Notes: generated by a model from the letters alone, not told the origin. Numbered from the stretch's first letter, positions 1 to 9,982 are shown. The stretch is 64,000 bases of DNA from Agaricicola taiwanensis (GCF_014635245.1 NZ_BMCP01000002.1:310001-374000); one strand, 5' to 3'. Numbers and translations: made by a program.

Positions 1-2
1 CC

Positions 3-1859
3 TATGACGAACTGAATGCCGTTTTGCCCTCCGAGGAGGTGAACTCCGAGCAGATCGAGGACATCCTCGCCATGCTCAACGAGATGGGCATCAACGTCAT
101 TGAGAACGAAGAGGCTGAAGAGGCCGAGCGCAAGGCCGAAGACGGCGACGGTGACGACGAGGAGGAAAGCGGCGGCGATCTGGTCGAGACCGCGCGTGGT
201 CTCCCCGCCCGTGCCGAGACAAAGTCCGAGCCGGCCGAGCGCACCGATGATCCCGTTCGCATGTACCTGCGCGAAATGGGTACAGTGGAGCTTCTGTCGC
301 GCGAAGGCGAAATCGCCATCGCCAAGCGCATCGAGGCCGGCCGCGAGGCGATGATCGCTGGTCTCTGCGAGAGCCCGCTGACCTTCCAGGCCATCATCAT
401 CTGGCGTGATGAGCTCAACGAGGCAAAAGTGCTTCTGCGAGATATCATCGACCTTGAAGCCACTTATGCCGATCCCGAGGGCAAGGGCGCGGAGACACCG
501 GTAAGCGAGCCTGAGGAAGAGCCTCAGGAGCGGCCGGAAGGCGAAGAGGGCGCGCCGGAAGGCGAGATGGATGACGAGGACGGCGAGGGCAACCCATCGC
601 TCGCCGCCATGGAGGCCGAGCTTAAGCCCAAGGTGCTGGAGACCTTCGACAAGATCGCCGAGAACTACAAGAAGCTGCGCAAGCTGCAGGATGAGATCGC
701 CGGAATCCGTCTCGGAGGCGGCGATGTTTCGCCCGCGCAAGACAAGAAATATACGGACCTCAAGGATGAAATCGTCCTGGAGGTGAAGTCCCTGTCGCTC
801 AACCAGAACCGCATCGATGCGCTGGTGGAGCAGCTTTACGGAATCAACAAGCAGCTTGTGTCGCTGGAAGGCCGCCTGTTCCGGTTGGCCGACAGCTATG
901 GCGTCGATCGCCTCTCTTTCCTTGCGGAATACCAGGGCTCTGAACTCGATCCCAACTGGACCGATCGCATCGCCGGTCTCGACAAGCGCGGCTGGAAGGC
1001 ATGGGTTGCGGCCGAGGCTGAGACCATCGAGAGCATCCGCCAGGAAATCTCGGCACTTGCCACGGAGACGGGCCTGGAGATCCAGGAATACCGTAAGATC
1101 GTGCACATGGTGCAGAAGGGCGAGCGCGAGGCCCGCCAGGCGAAGAAGGAAATGGTGGAGGCGAACCTGCGCCTCGTCATCTCCATTGCCAAGAAATACA
1201 CCAACCGCGGCCTGCAGTTCCTCGACCTCATCCAGGAAGGCAACATCGGCCTGATGAAGGCCGTTGATAAGTTCGAGTACCGCCGCGGCTACAAGTTCTC
1301 GACCTATGCCACCTGGTGGATCCGGCAGGCGATCACCCGTTCGATCGCCGACCAGGCCCGCACCATCCGCATTCCGGTGCATATGATCGAGACGATCAAC
1401 AAAATCATTCGCACCTCGCGCCAGATGCTGCATGAGATCGGGCGCGAGCCGACACCGGAAGAGCTGGCGGAAAAGCTCGCCATGCCGCTGGAAAAGGTGC
1501 GTAAGGTTCTCAAGATCGCCAAGGAGCCGATCAGCCTCGAGACGCCTGTGGGTGACGAGGAGGATTCGCACCTCGGCGATTTCATCGAGGACAAGAACGC
1601 GCTGCTGCCGATCGATGCGGCCATCCAGTCGAACCTGCGCGAGACAACGACCCGGGTGCTCGCTTCACTCACCCCGCGCGAGGAACGTGTGCTGCGCATG
1701 CGTTTCGGCATCGGCATGAACACCGATCACACGCTGGAGGAAGTGGGCCAGCAGTTCTCGGTGACGCGCGAACGCATCCGCCAGATCGAGGCGAAGGCGC
1801 TGCGTAAGCTCAAGCACCCGAGCCGCTCGCGCAAGCTCCGCAGCTTCCTCGACAATTGA
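3..1859 (+). CDS. rpoD: RNA polymerase primary sigma factor RpoD (5' end outside window)
   Basis: Housekeeping sigma-70 that directs RNA polymerase to most promoters. The open frame runs in from the left edge (first full codon at base 3), so the start and most of region 1.1 are missing; about 618 residues are visible. Region 1.2 appears around [12 protein letters not shown] long acidic non-conserved region rich in Glu, Asp and Pro follows (about bases 480-600). Region 2 shows [19 protein letters not shown] and [20 protein letters not shown]. Region 3 follows, then a region 4 helix-turn-helix with [17 protein letters not shown]. The C-terminal [12 protein letters not shown] is typical of alphaproteobacterial RpoD. 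A hairpin terminator lies just downstream. Confidence 0.97.
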   Translation, partial: YDELNAVLPSEEVNSEQIEDILAMLNEMGINVIENEEAEEAERKAEDGDGDDEEESGGDLVETARGLPARAETKSEPAERTDDPVRMYLREMGTVELLSREGEIAIAKRIEAGREAMIAGLCESPLTFQAIIIWRDELNEAKVLLRDIIDLEATYADPEGKGAETPVSEPEEEPQERPEGEEGAPEGEMDDEDGEGNPSLAAMEAELKPKVLETFDKIAENYKKLRKLQDEIAGIRLGGGDVSPAQDKKYTDLKDEIVLEVKSLSLNQNRIDALVEQLYGINKQLVSLEGRLFRLADSYGVDRLSFLAEYQGSELDPNWTDRIAGLDKRGWKAWVAAEAETIESIRQEISALATETGLEIQEYRKIVHMVQKGEREARQAKKEMVEANLRLVISIAKKYTNRGLQFLDLIQEGNIGLMKAVDKFEYRRGYKFSTYATWWIRQAITRSIADQARTIRIPVHMIETINKIIRTSRQMLHEIGREPTPEELAEKLAMPLEKVRKVLKIAKEPISLETPVGDEEDSHLGDFIEDKNALLPIDAAIQSNLRETTTRVLASLTPREERVLRMRFGIGMNTDHTLEEVGQQFSVTRERIRQIEAKALRKLKHPSRSRKLRSFLDN

Positions 1860-1893
1860 TCCTGACGCTGAAGCGTCACCTGGTCCTGTTATA

Positions 1894-1919
1894 TGCCCGG
1901 CCCTCGTGCCGGGCATTTT
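1894..1919 (+). terminator. Rho-independent terminator after rpoD
   Basis: The 8-base arm TGCCCGGC pairs with GCCGGGCA across a 6-base loop and is followed by a short T run. It lies 35 bases after the rpoD stop and just before the next gene, so it probably ends the rpoD transcript. Confidence 0.75.
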
Positions 1920-1937
1920 CACGAGAGTTAGACCGCC

Positions 1938-2975
1938 ATGGATACCGTCACTCAGATGCTCTTCGGCGCGACGGTCGCGCAGGCGGGCTTCCGTCGCAGG
2001 CTCGGGCGCAAAGCCCTGGTGGTCGGCGCCATCATGGGGCTCATCCCCGATCTCGACGTTGCGGTCGGCTGGATCTGGGGGCCTTTCGCGAGTTGGCAGT
2101 ATCATCGCGCTTTCACCCATTCGCTGCTGTTCGGCCCGCTGGTGGGGCCGATCTTCGCCTGGATGATCTGGCGCTGGCAGCGAAGCAGACATCCCGCTCT
2201 GACTGCAGATGAGGAGCAGCACATGCTCCGGGCATGGGTCTGGCTCTGTGTGCTGGGGCTCTTCACGCATCCTTTGATCGACGCCTTTACCAGCTACGGC
2301 ACACAGCTGCTGTGGCCGATCACTACGACGCGCTTTGCCATCAATTCCATGCCGATCATCGATCCGCTCTATTCGCTGGTGCTGATCGCGGCCGTTGCGG
2401 TGGGCATCGCGGTCAAGAAGAGGCCGCGGCTGGCGCAGGACGTGGCGGCGGCGGCTCTGCTGTTCATCGTGCTCTACTCGCTCGGCGGATGGGCTCTCAA
2501 CACACAGGTGGAGCGGGTCGCTCGGGAACAGTTCGCAAGAGCAGGCGAGGTCACCGCCTATCCGTTGTTGTTTCAGCCCTATTATCGTCGCGTGCTGGTG
2601 ACGACACCTGATACCGCTTACGTGGGCTACTATTCGGTGCTCAACCCCAAGCCCATTGATTTCCAGGAATTTCCCATCGCCAGCGGCCCCGAGGTCGAGG
2701 CGGTGAGGGCGACGCATGAGGGAGCCGTGTTCGAGTGGTTCTCCATGAACAAGCCTTTGTGGCGGTCAACACCACAGCAGGATGGCTCGCGCATCGTGGA
2801 AGGCTATGACCTGCGCTATGGCATGCCTGGTCCCTCGAACCTCAGCATGTGGGGCGTGCGCGCCCGTGTGATGCCCGACGGAACGCTCGCCGGGCCAGTG
2901 GAGCGCTTCTCGACACCGCGCGAGGCCACTGGTGATCAGTTCCGCCAGTTCTGGCACGACATGACCGGTCTCTAA
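1938..2975 (+). CDS. YdjM-type metal-dependent membrane hydrolase (DUF457 family)
   Basis: A 345-residue inner-membrane protein of the YdjM/DUF457 family (predicted metal-dependent hydrolases related to phospholipase C-like membrane enzymes). The N-terminus MDTVTQMLFGA followed by GLIPDLDV and YHRAFTHSLLF carries the family's conserved Asp and His residues, likely metal ligands. Several hydrophobic segments lie in the first 200 residues and a more polar domain follows. The substrate is unknown. It has its own start after the rpoD terminator and is probably transcribed alone. The family call is firm; the function is not. Confidence 0.85.
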   Translation: MDTVTQMLFGATVAQAGFRRRLGRKALVVGAIMGLIPDLDVAVGWIWGPFASWQYHRAFTHSLLFGPLVGPIFAWMIWRWQRSRHPALTADEEQHMLRAWVWLCVLGLFTHPLIDAFTSYGTQLLWPITTTRFAINSMPIIDPLYSLVLIAAVAVGIAVKKRPRLAQDVAAAALLFIVLYSLGGWALNTQVERVAREQFARAGEVTAYPLLFQPYYRRVLVTTPDTAYVGYYSVLNPKPIDFQEFPIASGPEVEAVRATHEGAVFEWFSMNKPLWRSTPQQDGSRIVEGYDLRYGMPGPSNLSMWGVRARVMPDGTLAGPVERFSTPREATGDQFRQFWHDMTGL

Positions 2976-3061
2976 CGGCATCAGCGAGCGCTGAGCTTTC
3001 GGAACATCCTCGTCATTCCCGCGCTTAAGGTGCAGCGCTAACCGCAGGATTCTGAACAGGC

Positions 3062-4342
3062 ATGATGTCTCGCTGGCAATGGCTGCTGCGCCAGATGGTG
3101 CGGCAGATCTGGTTTCGCACCACCTTGTTCTCCGTTCTCGCTGTGCTCACGGCGCTGATCGCGATCTGGTCGAAGCCTTTGATCCCGACGGATATGCCGG
3201 CGAAGATTGGCTCCGACGCCGTCGACAACATCCTTGGTATCATTGCCTCCAGCATGCTGGCGGTGACCACCTTCTCGCTCAGCACCATGGTGTCCGCCTA
3301 TTCGGCCGCGACGAGCAATGTCACGCCGCGCGCGACGAAGCTGCTCATCGAAGATTCGACCACACAGAACGCACTGGCCACCTTCATAGGCTCATTTCTC
3401 TATAGCCTCGTCGCTATCATCGCCTTGGCGACAGGTCTTTACGGCGCTGAGGGAAGGGTGGTTGTCTTCATCGTCACTATCGGCGTGATCGTGGTGATCG
3501 TGGTGATGCTCCTCCGGTGGATCAATCATCTGTCGCGGCTTGGGAGGGTTGGCGAGACCACGGACAGGGTCGAGGCCGCCACCCGCGCGGCGGTGGAAGA
3601 CCGAAGGGAGGCGCCATGCATGAGGGCGCGGGAGTTGAGAGATGAAGGGATGATCCCTTCAGGTGCCCGCGCAATTCATGCCGAGGCAATCGGTTATGTG
3701 CAGCATATCGATGTGAAAGCTTTGTCCCGCATTGCCAAAGAAGGCCGATCGACCGTCTATGTCACCGCCTTGCCAGGGTCCTTTGCTGATCCGTCACGGC
3801 CCTTGGCCTGGGTAGAGGGAAGCGAGAGCGAGGAGCGGATCGACGAATGGCGCACAGCCTTTTCCATTGCCGATCATCGTTCGTTCGATCAGGACCCACG
3901 GTTCGGCTTCTGCGTGCTGTCGGAGATCGCGTCGCGGGCGCTCTCGCCGGCGGTCAATGATCCCGGCACGGCGATCGATGTTATCGGGCGCGGGGTGCGG
4001 CTTCTCGCGCTGTGGCAGGAACCGCCGAATGCTGATGACGAAGATGACGTAACATACGAGCGTGTTTATGTGCCGCGCATCCAACTGGCGGATATCTTCG
4101 AAGATTTCTTTTCACCCATCGCTCGAGATGGAGCAGCCATGATGGAAGTATCGCTGCGTCTCCTCAAAGGGCTTCGCACCCTTGCCAGGTTGGGTGACGC
4201 GGAGATGCTGGCAACGGCGCAGGTTCACGCGCGGCTCGCGTTTAAAAGGGCCGATGCAGTGCTTACCCTCGACGAGGAGAAGGAGCGTCTGGCCGCCCTG
4301 GCGCAGGAGATCATGTCCATCGGTCGGGGTACGGCCTTGTAA
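3062..4342 (+). CDS. DUF2254 family membrane protein
   Basis: A 426-residue predicted inner-membrane protein matching DUF2254. Four hydrophobic segments lie in the first 160 residues (two before residue 80, then FIGSFLYSLVAIIALATG and a Val/Ile-rich segment near 140). The family-typical stretch SAYSAATSNVTPRATKLL connects them. The C-terminal 250 residues are soluble and include ALSPAVNDPGTA, another conserved family element. Function is unknown. The start is ATG at 3062, 86 bases after the preceding stop. Confidence 0.85.
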   Translation: MMSRWQWLLRQMVRQIWFRTTLFSVLAVLTALIAIWSKPLIPTDMPAKIGSDAVDNILGIIASSMLAVTTFSLSTMVSAYSAATSNVTPRATKLLIEDSTTQNALATFIGSFLYSLVAIIALATGLYGAEGRVVVFIVTIGVIVVIVVMLLRWINHLSRLGRVGETTDRVEAATRAAVEDRREAPCMRARELRDEGMIPSGARAIHAEAIGYVQHIDVKALSRIAKEGRSTVYVTALPGSFADPSRPLAWVEGSESEERIDEWRTAFSIADHRSFDQDPRFGFCVLSEIASRALSPAVNDPGTAIDVIGRGVRLLALWQEPPNADDEDDVTYERVYVPRIQLADIFEDFFSPIARDGAAMMEVSLRLLKGLRTLARLGDAEMLATAQVHARLAFKRADAVLTLDEEKERLAALAQEIMSIGRGTAL

Positions 4343-4392
4343 TCGGTGCCTGACATGCCGATGTGTCCACTACCTTCCTTTATGGAGGCAAC

Positions 4393-5403
4393 ATGCCGCC
4401 CATCTCCGTTCTTGATCTCGCTTTCATTCCGCAGGGCTCGACCGCGTCCGATGCCCTTCATCGCTCTCTCGATCTCGCCCAGCATGCGGAGCAATGGGGA
4501 TACAAGCGCTTCTGGCTGGCCGAGCACCACAACATGGTGGGCATCGCCAGCGCGGCGACCTCGGTGGTCATCGGGCATATCGCCAGCGGCACCAAGACCA
4601 TAAGAGTTGGCGCGGGCGGCATCATGCTGCCGAACCACGCGCCCATGATCATCGCTGAGCAGTTCGGCACATTGGAGAGCCTTTATCCGGGACGCATCGA
4701 TCTTGGTCTTGGCCGCGCGCCCGGCACCGATCAACGGACGCTGAGGGCGCTCCGCCGCGATCCTTCCGCCTCCGATGCCTTCCCGCAGGATGTGCTGGAG
4801 CTTCAGGCCCTGCTCGGCCCACTTGAGGAGGGGCAGGTGATCCAGGCGGTGCCAGGCACCGGGACACAGGTGCCGTTGTGGATTCTCGGATCAAGCCTCT
4901 TCGGCGCACAACTGGCCGCTATGCTCGGCCTGCCATATGCCTTTGCCTCACATTTCGCACCCGGCGCCCTCATGCAGGCCCTGGAAGCCTACCGCGCGCG
5001 CTTTCAACCTTCCGAGCAGCTCGATCGCTCCTATGCCATGGCTGGTGTGAACGTCATCGCCGCCGAGACGGACGAGGAGGCGCGGCGCCTTTTTACTTCC
5101 GCGCAGCAGCAGTTCGCCAATATGTTTCGCGGTACGCGCGGAAAGTTGCCGCCGCCCATCGATGATATCGAAGCCTATTGGTCGCCGATGGAGAAGGATC
5201 AAGCCTCGGCCATGCTGGCCTGTTCCTTTGTCGGCTCGCGCGACACCGTCCGCCGCGGCCTGAAGGCATTTCTGGATAATACCGGGGTCGACGAGATCAT
5301 CATAGCCGCGGCGATCTATGATCATGCCGCTCGTCTGCGGTCTTATGAGATCGCGGCAGATATCTTCGCAGAACTTTCGCAGGAAAACCTGACGAAGGCC
5401 TGA
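4393..5403 (+). CDS. LLM-class flavin-dependent oxidoreductase (luciferase-like, YhbW type)
   Basis: A 336-residue member of the bacterial luciferase-like monooxygenase superfamily (TIM barrel, FMN-dependent). The N-terminal [10 protein letters not shown], the WLAEHHNM motif and [10 protein letters not shown] are characteristic of the single-subunit MsnO8/YhbW branch. The start chosen is ATG at 4393, preceded by GGAGG at good spacing; an upstream in-frame start at 4363 would add ten residues without such a site. The substrate is unknown and the neighbours (DUF2254, MscS) give no pathway hint. Confidence 0.88.
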   Translation: MPPISVLDLAFIPQGSTASDALHRSLDLAQHAEQWGYKRFWLAEHHNMVGIASAATSVVIGHIASGTKTIRVGAGGIMLPNHAPMIIAEQFGTLESLYPGRIDLGLGRAPGTDQRTLRALRRDPSASDAFPQDVLELQALLGPLEEGQVIQAVPGTGTQVPLWILGSSLFGAQLAAMLGLPYAFASHFAPGALMQALEAYRARFQPSEQLDRSYAMAGVNVIAAETDEEARRLFTSAQQQFANMFRGTRGKLPPPIDDIEAYWSPMEKDQASAMLACSFVGSRDTVRRGLKAFLDNTGVDEIIIAAAIYDHAARLRSYEIAADIFAELSQENLTKA

Positions 5404-5501
5404 GGTTGACCGTGCCGGTCATCAAACTTAGGCTTCGGGATTATCGTTGGCCTGATCTTCCTGGATCATCTTGGCCCATATCTCCATCCCCGACGTCGTG
5501 T

Positions 5502-5524
5502 AAGGCGGAGTTGATCCGCCTTTT
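5502..5524 (+). terminator. Rho-independent terminator after the LLM oxidoreductase
   Basis: Eight-base arms (AAGGCGGA and TCCGCCTT) flank a 5-base loop and end in a T run. The hairpin sits about 100 bases after the oxidoreductase stop and 28 bases before the MscS start, separating the two transcripts. Confidence 0.7.
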
Positions 5525-5551
5525 GTCGTTGTCACCACAGAAGGGAAAGCT

Positions 5552-6658
5552 GTGTCTGCGTCGATCGAAAATCTGGTCAACCTGGAAATCTATGGCAACT
5601 CGCTGATCGTCTGGTGCCTCTCGATCTTTTTCAGCATTGTCGTCTACAGCGTTGCTGTTACCGCGCGCCGGGTGGCGAGACGCCGCTTTCCGCTCCACAC
5701 AGGCGGCGATGGTCTCTTTATTACGCAGTTCCTTGGAGCTCAGGCACGGGCAACGCAGCAGTTCTTTCTTGTGGCGCTGGCTTTGGGCACATTGGCTTAC
5801 CTGCTGATATTGCCTACCCGCATCGAGGGTATCCTGGCGGCTCTGGTGACGATCGCAGTCATGGTCCAGGTCGGCATCTGGGCCACCGCGGCCCTTGCCT
5901 TGTGGATCGCGCGTTACCTTGCCCGCACCACGGATCGTGATCCGGCCAGCGCCAGCGCGGCGCAGATCATCCAGTTCCTGTGTCAGGTCGTGATCTGGTC
6001 CGCGCTTTTGATGCTGACACTGAGCAACTTCGGCGTTGATATCACCGGTCTTATCGCCGGTCTTGGTGTCGGCGGTGTTGCGATTGCCTTTGCCTTGCAG
6101 AGCGTTTTACGTGACCTGTTCGCGTCCCTGGCCATTGTGCTCGACAAGCCGTTCGTGATCGGAGATTTCATCGTTTTCGGAAATCACCTCGGAACGGTCG
6201 AGCGGGTGGGTCTCAAGACCACGCGGATCCGCAGCCTGTGGGGCGAGCAGATCAGTGTTTCCAATGATGATCTTCTGAACACGCGAGTTCAGAACTACAA
6301 GCGTATGCGCGAGCGTCGCATCTCCTTCAACGTCGTGGTGCCTTACGAGACGTCACCCGACAATCTGGAGGCGATCCCCGGTCTCATCCGGGACATCATC
6401 GAAGGAACTGAAAAGACACGCTTCGACCGCTCACATGTGGCGGCTTTCGAAGAATTCGGCGCGCGGGTGGAAACGATCTACTTTGTCCTCTCGCCGGACT
6501 TCAACCTCTACATGGACATCCAGCAGTCCATAAATCTCGGTATCGCCCGGGCCTTCGCAGAGCGTGGCATCCGCTTCTCCTATCCGACGCGGCGGCTGGT
6601 GTCCGAGAATGGCGAAGAGCTGGCGCTGTTGAAGCACCTCGACCCGGTGCAGACGTGA
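5552..6658 (+). CDS. MscS-family mechanosensitive ion channel
   Basis: A 368-residue small-conductance mechanosensitive channel homologue that would release solutes on hypo-osmotic shock. Four hydrophobic segments are visible in the first 190 residues. The pore helix is Gly/Ala-rich (LIAGLGVGGVAIAFALQ) and is followed by the beta domain signature KPFVIGDFIVFGNHLGTVE and the C-terminal alpha/beta domain. The start is GTG at 5552 with AAGGGA about 6 bases upstream. It is longer than E. coli MscS (286 residues) because of extra N-terminal membrane segments. A terminator precedes it, so it is probably transcribed alone. Confidence 0.9.
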   Translation: MSASIENLVNLEIYGNSLIVWCLSIFFSIVVYSVAVTARRVARRRFPLHTGGDGLFITQFLGAQARATQQFFLVALALGTLAYLLILPTRIEGILAALVTIAVMVQVGIWATAALALWIARYLARTTDRDPASASAAQIIQFLCQVVIWSALLMLTLSNFGVDITGLIAGLGVGGVAIAFALQSVLRDLFASLAIVLDKPFVIGDFIVFGNHLGTVERVGLKTTRIRSLWGEQISVSNDDLLNTRVQNYKRMRERRISFNVVVPYETSPDNLEAIPGLIRDIIEGTEKTRFDRSHVAAFEEFGARVETIYFVLSPDFNLYMDIQQSINLGIARAFAERGIRFSYPTRRLVSENGEELALLKHLDPVQT

Positions 6659-6710
6659 GAAAGACTGGCTGCGCTTGGAAAACGGCGCATGCAAACGCCC
6701 CGTTATTGTA

Positions 6711-6735
6711 GGAACGATCGCTTTCTCCTCGGGTT
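6711..6735 (+). promoter_or_regulatory. EcfG-like general-stress promoter before the SDR gene
   Basis: GGAAC at 6711-6715 is followed after 16 bases by GGTT at 6732-6735. This fits the alphaproteobacterial EcfG/SigT consensus (GGAAC, 16-17 bases, CGTT) with one mismatch. The -10 end lies 33 bases before the SDR start codon at 6769. Confidence 0.5.
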
Positions 6736-6768
6736 GAAGAGACAACTCAGAAATCCAGGAGAACCAAG

Positions 6769-7563
6769 ATGGCCAGCCAACCCCGTCCGCTCGCGATCGT
6801 CACTGGCGCATCCAGTGGCATTGGCTACGAGCTTGCGAAATGCTGCATCGAGAACGGTTTTGATCTCGTCGTCGCCGCGGATGAGCCGCAGCTGGAAGAA
6901 GCGGCGAACACCTTCCGCGCCCTCGGCGCTTCTGTGACGACAGTCGTTGCCGATCTTGCCACCACGGAGGGCGTGGACGAGCTCGTTGCCGCCGCTGATG
7001 CTCTGGGGCATCCCATCGAAGCACTGCTTGCCAATGCCGGACACGGCCTCGGCAAGGGGTTCCTGGATCAGAACTTTCAGGATGTGCGCCATGTGATCGA
7101 CACCAACATCACGGGCACGATCTATCTGGCCCAGAAAGTCGCCGCCACCATGCGGGCGCGCGGTAGCGGGCGCATTCTCTTCACCGGCTCGATTGCGGGC
7201 TATATGCCGGGCTCCTTCCAGGCCGTCTACAACGGCACCAAGGCCTTCATCGATTCGTTCTCCTTTGCCCTGCGCAACGAGCTGAAGGATACCGGCGTGA
7301 CGGTGACCTGCCTGATGCCTGGCCCGACCGACACCAACTTCTTCGCGCGCGCCGACATGCTCGACACCGATGTCGGTCAGGGCAAAAAGGATGATCCGGC
7401 CGATGTGGCCAAGGTCGGCTTTGACGCCATGATGAAAGGCGAGGGCGACGTCGTCTCCGGTATGAAGAACAAGCTTCAGTCCGCCATGGCGACCATCACG
7501 CCGTCCGACCGGTTGGCCGAGATGCACCGGAAGATGGCCGAACCCGGTTCCGGCGCTCACTGA
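6769..7563 (+). CDS. SDR family NAD(P)-dependent oxidoreductase
   Basis: A 264-residue classical short-chain dehydrogenase. The Rossmann motif TGASSGIG is near residue 13, the NAG-type element (ANAGHG) near 88, and the catalytic Ser, Tyr and Lys fall in GSIAGYMPGSF followed by YNGTK. A clear site CAGGAG lies about 7 bases before ATG 6769. Its substrate cannot be told from sequence. A GGAAC-type promoter directly upstream suggests expression under general stress. It is convergent with a small membrane protein gene that also has such a promoter. Confidence 0.9.
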   Translation: MASQPRPLAIVTGASSGIGYELAKCCIENGFDLVVAADEPQLEEAANTFRALGASVTTVVADLATTEGVDELVAAADALGHPIEALLANAGHGLGKGFLDQNFQDVRHVIDTNITGTIYLAQKVAATMRARGSGRILFTGSIAGYMPGSFQAVYNGTKAFIDSFSFALRNELKDTGVTVTCLMPGPTDTNFFARADMLDTDVGQGKKDDPADVAKVGFDAMMKGEGDVVSGMKNKLQSAMATITPSDRLAEMHRKMAEPGSGAH

Positions 7564-7628
7564 AGCTCCTCGACCAGTGCCGGATCGTCAGCGCCGCGAA
7601 CTTTTAAGGCGCAAATGTCCGGCTCATT

Positions 7629-8261
7629 TCACTGATCGCGCTGCAGATCCTTTGTCAGCTCACGGCGCTGCCGCCGCGTTCTGATCTGCTCGGTGTGGAC
7701 CTGCCTGCCATGAACGTGGTGCTGGACACCCTCGGCGAGGATGTCGAAGCCTCGCCGAGCTCCGATAGGCAAGTCCTCGGACCCATATAGGCCCACCACC
7801 TCGACAAGAATGAAGCCCACCTGAACCTTCTCGTCGCCTGAGCGATCGATGCCTGGCGCGGCGTGAAGCGCGTGCTCGATCAACTGACGGAAAGAGCCGA
7901 TGTCTCTGCTTTCGCCCGCCTGCAACGGTCCTTGCCGCGTATGTTGATGAGGTTCCCTGTCTCGCTGTTTCTCAGCGTCAAAAACATCGGTGACAGGGGT
8001 GATGATTGTTCCGCTTGAGGTCTCCAGGCGCACGAAAACGCTGGAGATGTAGATCGGCCCCGAACTCATGTTGCTGACGAGGCAGCGGGCGTCCAAATCT
8101 GACCCAACTCCCCGCGTGATGATGAGCGTGGCGCGAAGCTGCCGCCTGTAGCTGCTGACGAAGACCTGTAAATAGATCGCCCAGATAGCGAGCGTTCCAA
8201 GGTCCGTAAGAGCGCTAATGGCTTCGCTGTGCTCGGCAATCCATTGCAATGGGAGCTCCAT
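7629..8261 (-). CDS. Small membrane protein of unknown function
   Basis: A predicted 210-residue protein I do not recognise. A hydrophobic N-terminal segment near residues 15-35 (LTDLGTLAIWAIYLQVFVS) is followed by a beta-rich stretch (VSNMSSGPIYISSVFVRLE) and a basic, His- and Gln-rich tail. The frame is open to a TTG at 8288, but I chose the ATG at 8261 because an EcfG-like promoter spans 8287-8312, which would put the TTG inside the -10 element. No convincing ribosome site precedes either start. It may be a stress-induced envelope protein; that is inference from the promoter only. Confidence 0.6.
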   Translation of the reverse strand: MELPLQWIAEHSEAISALTDLGTLAIWAIYLQVFVSSYRRQLRATLIITRGVGSDLDARCLVSNMSSGPIYISSVFVRLETSSGTIITPVTDVFDAEKQRDREPHQHTRQGPLQAGESRDIGSFRQLIEHALHAAPGIDRSGDEKVQVGFILVEVVGLYGSEDLPIGARRGFDILAEGVQHHVHGRQVHTEQIRTRRQRRELTKDLQRDQ

Positions 8262-8286
8262 ACGGCGTTGCAGCCGAAAGTTCAGC

Positions 8287-8312
8287 AACCAAGGATATCG
8301 CTCGCGGGTTCC
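8287..8312 (-). promoter_or_regulatory. EcfG-like promoter before the small membrane protein
   Basis: On the minus strand GGAAC (8312-8308) is followed after 17 bases by GGTT (8290-8287), close to the EcfG/SigT consensus. The ATG at 8261 lies 25 bases further on. Confidence 0.45.
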
Positions 8313-8348
8313 GCTGTCGGCAGGCCCATCCCCGCGTGGAGAGGAAGA

Positions 8349-9077
8349 TCACGTAAGAACGCTCTTCACATCCTGGGGCGTCAGCACCTGATAATCTCCT
8401 TCAGCGAGATCGGCGGGCAACTCGAGGGTGCCTATGCGATCGCGATGAAGGGCGGTGACGTGATTGCCCACAGCCGCGAACATCCGGCGCACCTGATGGT
8501 AACGGCCTTCGGTCAGCGTTACCGTGGCGGCCTTCGGCCCATCCACTTCCATGGGAACGGGCAGCAGCGGCCGCTCCTCGCCCTCCAGCAAAAGTTCGCC
8601 CGAGGCGAAAGCATTCGCCTCATGCCCCTCAAGCGGACGATCGAGCGTCACGCGATAGCGTTTCGTCACCTGGCTCTTGGGCGAGATGATCTTGTGAAGC
8701 AGCGCGCCGTCGTCGGTGAGGAGGATAAGACCCGACGTTTCCTTGTCGAGCCGGCCCACGGTGGACAGCGCGGGGTCGCGTCGGCGCCAGCGCTCCGGCA
8801 GAAGGCTGTAGATCAGCGGCCCCGCTTCCTTATGGGAGCAGGTCACGCCGCAGGGCTTATGCAGCATGAGGATCATGCCGGGAAGGGGATCGAGCGGCTC
8901 TCCCTCCACGGACAGGCGGGTGGGAAGATCGCTTTCAAGTGCAATCCTGGCATCGGCGTTTTCAAGCACCTCACCGTCCAGTTCCACCGCGCCATGACGC
9001 ACCAGCGCCTGCACCTCTCGGCGTGAGCCGTAGCCGAGGTTTGCCAGCAGCCGGTCCAGCCGAACGCTCTTGCTCAT
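8349..9077 (-). CDS. rsuA: RsuA/RluB-family rRNA pseudouridine synthase
   Basis: A 242-residue pseudouridine synthase that isomerises a uridine in rRNA. The N-terminal S4 RNA-binding domain (RLDRLLANLGYGSRREVQAL) is followed by the catalytic domain with GRLDKETSGLILLTDDG, where the Asp is the catalytic residue, and a C-terminal YHQVRRMFAAVGNHV motif. Length and composition match 16S rRNA U516 synthase RsuA best, but RluE- or RluB-like targets are not excluded. Its start overlaps the stop of the upstream RsmC-like methyltransferase gene by four bases (ATGA), so the two RNA-modification genes are translationally coupled. Confidence 0.88.
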   Translation of the reverse strand: MSKSVRLDRLLANLGYGSRREVQALVRHGAVELDGEVLENADARIALESDLPTRLSVEGEPLDPLPGMILMLHKPCGVTCSHKEAGPLIYSLLPERWRRRDPALSTVGRLDKETSGLILLTDDGALLHKIISPKSQVTKRYRVTLDRPLEGHEANAFASGELLLEGEERPLLPVPMEVDGPKAATVTLTEGRYHQVRRMFAAVGNHVTALHRDRIGTLELPADLAEGDYQVLTPQDVKSVLT

Positions 9078-9982
9078 TTCACCGCCTCATAGACTTTGAA
9101 GCCCTGAGCTTCGCTTTGCAGTTCGAAGCGCGCGAAAAGCTGGGCGAGGAGGGCTTCATAGGGAAGGTGCTTGTTGGCGACAAGCCACAGGCGCCCTCCA
9201 CGCCGCAGGATGGACGCGGCTTTCTCGATGAAGGCCTTGCCAAGCGCCTTGTCTTCAATGCCGCCATCATGGAATGGCGGGTTCATGACGATGAAGTCCA
9301 GCGTGGGCAAGGTGACTTTCCGCACATCGGCCCACTGCAGGCTCACGCGTGGATCGTCGACGTTACGCCGCGCGGCTTCGATCGCGCGGCGGTCGATGTC
9401 GATGAGCTGGAGGTTTGAGACGGCCGGTGAGGCGAGGACACCATGGGCGAGATAGCCGGTGCCGCAGCCAAAGTCGGCGCCCCGGCCGGACAGCGGCGGT
9501 AGACGCTCGACCAACTGCACACTGCCGGGATCGAGCCGGTCCCAGCTGAAGATGCCGGGTTGCGACCACAGGCCGATGTCTTCAACAAAGCGTGGTGCGC
9601 CCTCTGCGATGGCCGCGTCCAAATCAGGAGAGACGTCAGGCTTTCCGGCCGTACATATCCGGTAGTGACGCTTTGATTTTTCCTGCACGACGCAACCAAG
9701 ACCCTTGAGGTCTTTGGCGATACGTGACCCGCCCTTGTCCTTGAGGGCAAGCGTGGTCAGCGAAGCTCCTGGGCTTAGCGCTCTCAAGCCCAGTGCCAGC
9801 GCGGCACGACGCTCCACCGTGCCGGGAGGCGCGAGCATGGTGAGGCTCTGCAGCATGTTCTCGTGTTTCTCAAGGTCGTCTGCGCCGGGGATCAGCGGTG
9901 AGAACTGGACCGCTTCATCGGGATAGTCCGCGAGATCCCGCGGCGGCAGGCCGTAGAGGCCATGTCTGACATTGGTCATCAT
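9074..9982 (-). CDS. RsmC/RlmG-like class I methyltransferase
   Basis: A 302-residue SAM-dependent methyltransferase with an RsmC-type layout. The N-terminal half is a degenerate methyltransferase-like domain. The C-terminal half has the SAM motif [14 protein letters not shown] and the catalytic NPPF motif ([12 protein letters not shown]) of N2-guanine RNA methyltransferases. The likely target is a guanine in 16S or 23S rRNA (RsmC acts on G1207). It overlaps the pseudouridine synthase gene by four bases, supporting a joint role in ribosome modification. The divergent gene trhO also modifies RNA. Confidence 0.85.
   Translation of the reverse strand: MMTNVRHGLYGLPPRDLADYPDEAVQFSPLIPGADDLEKHENMLQSLTMLAPPGTVERRAALALGLRALSPGASLTTLALKDKGGSRIAKDLKGLGCVVQEKSKRHYRICTAGKPDVSPDLDAAIAEGAPRFVEDIGLWSQPGIFSWDRLDPGSVQLVERLPPLSGRGADFGCGTGYLAHGVLASPAVSNLQLIDIDRRAIEAARRNVDDPRVSLQWADVRKVTLPTLDFIVMNPPFHDGGIEDKALGKAFIEKAASILRRGGRLWLVANKHLPYEALLAQLFARFELQSEAQGFKVYEAVK

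Noticed and set aside
3001-3026. GGAAC before the DUF2254 gene as an EcfG promoter
   Set aside because: The -10 position reads CGCTT rather than CGTT or GGTT at 16-17 bases, so the match is too weak.
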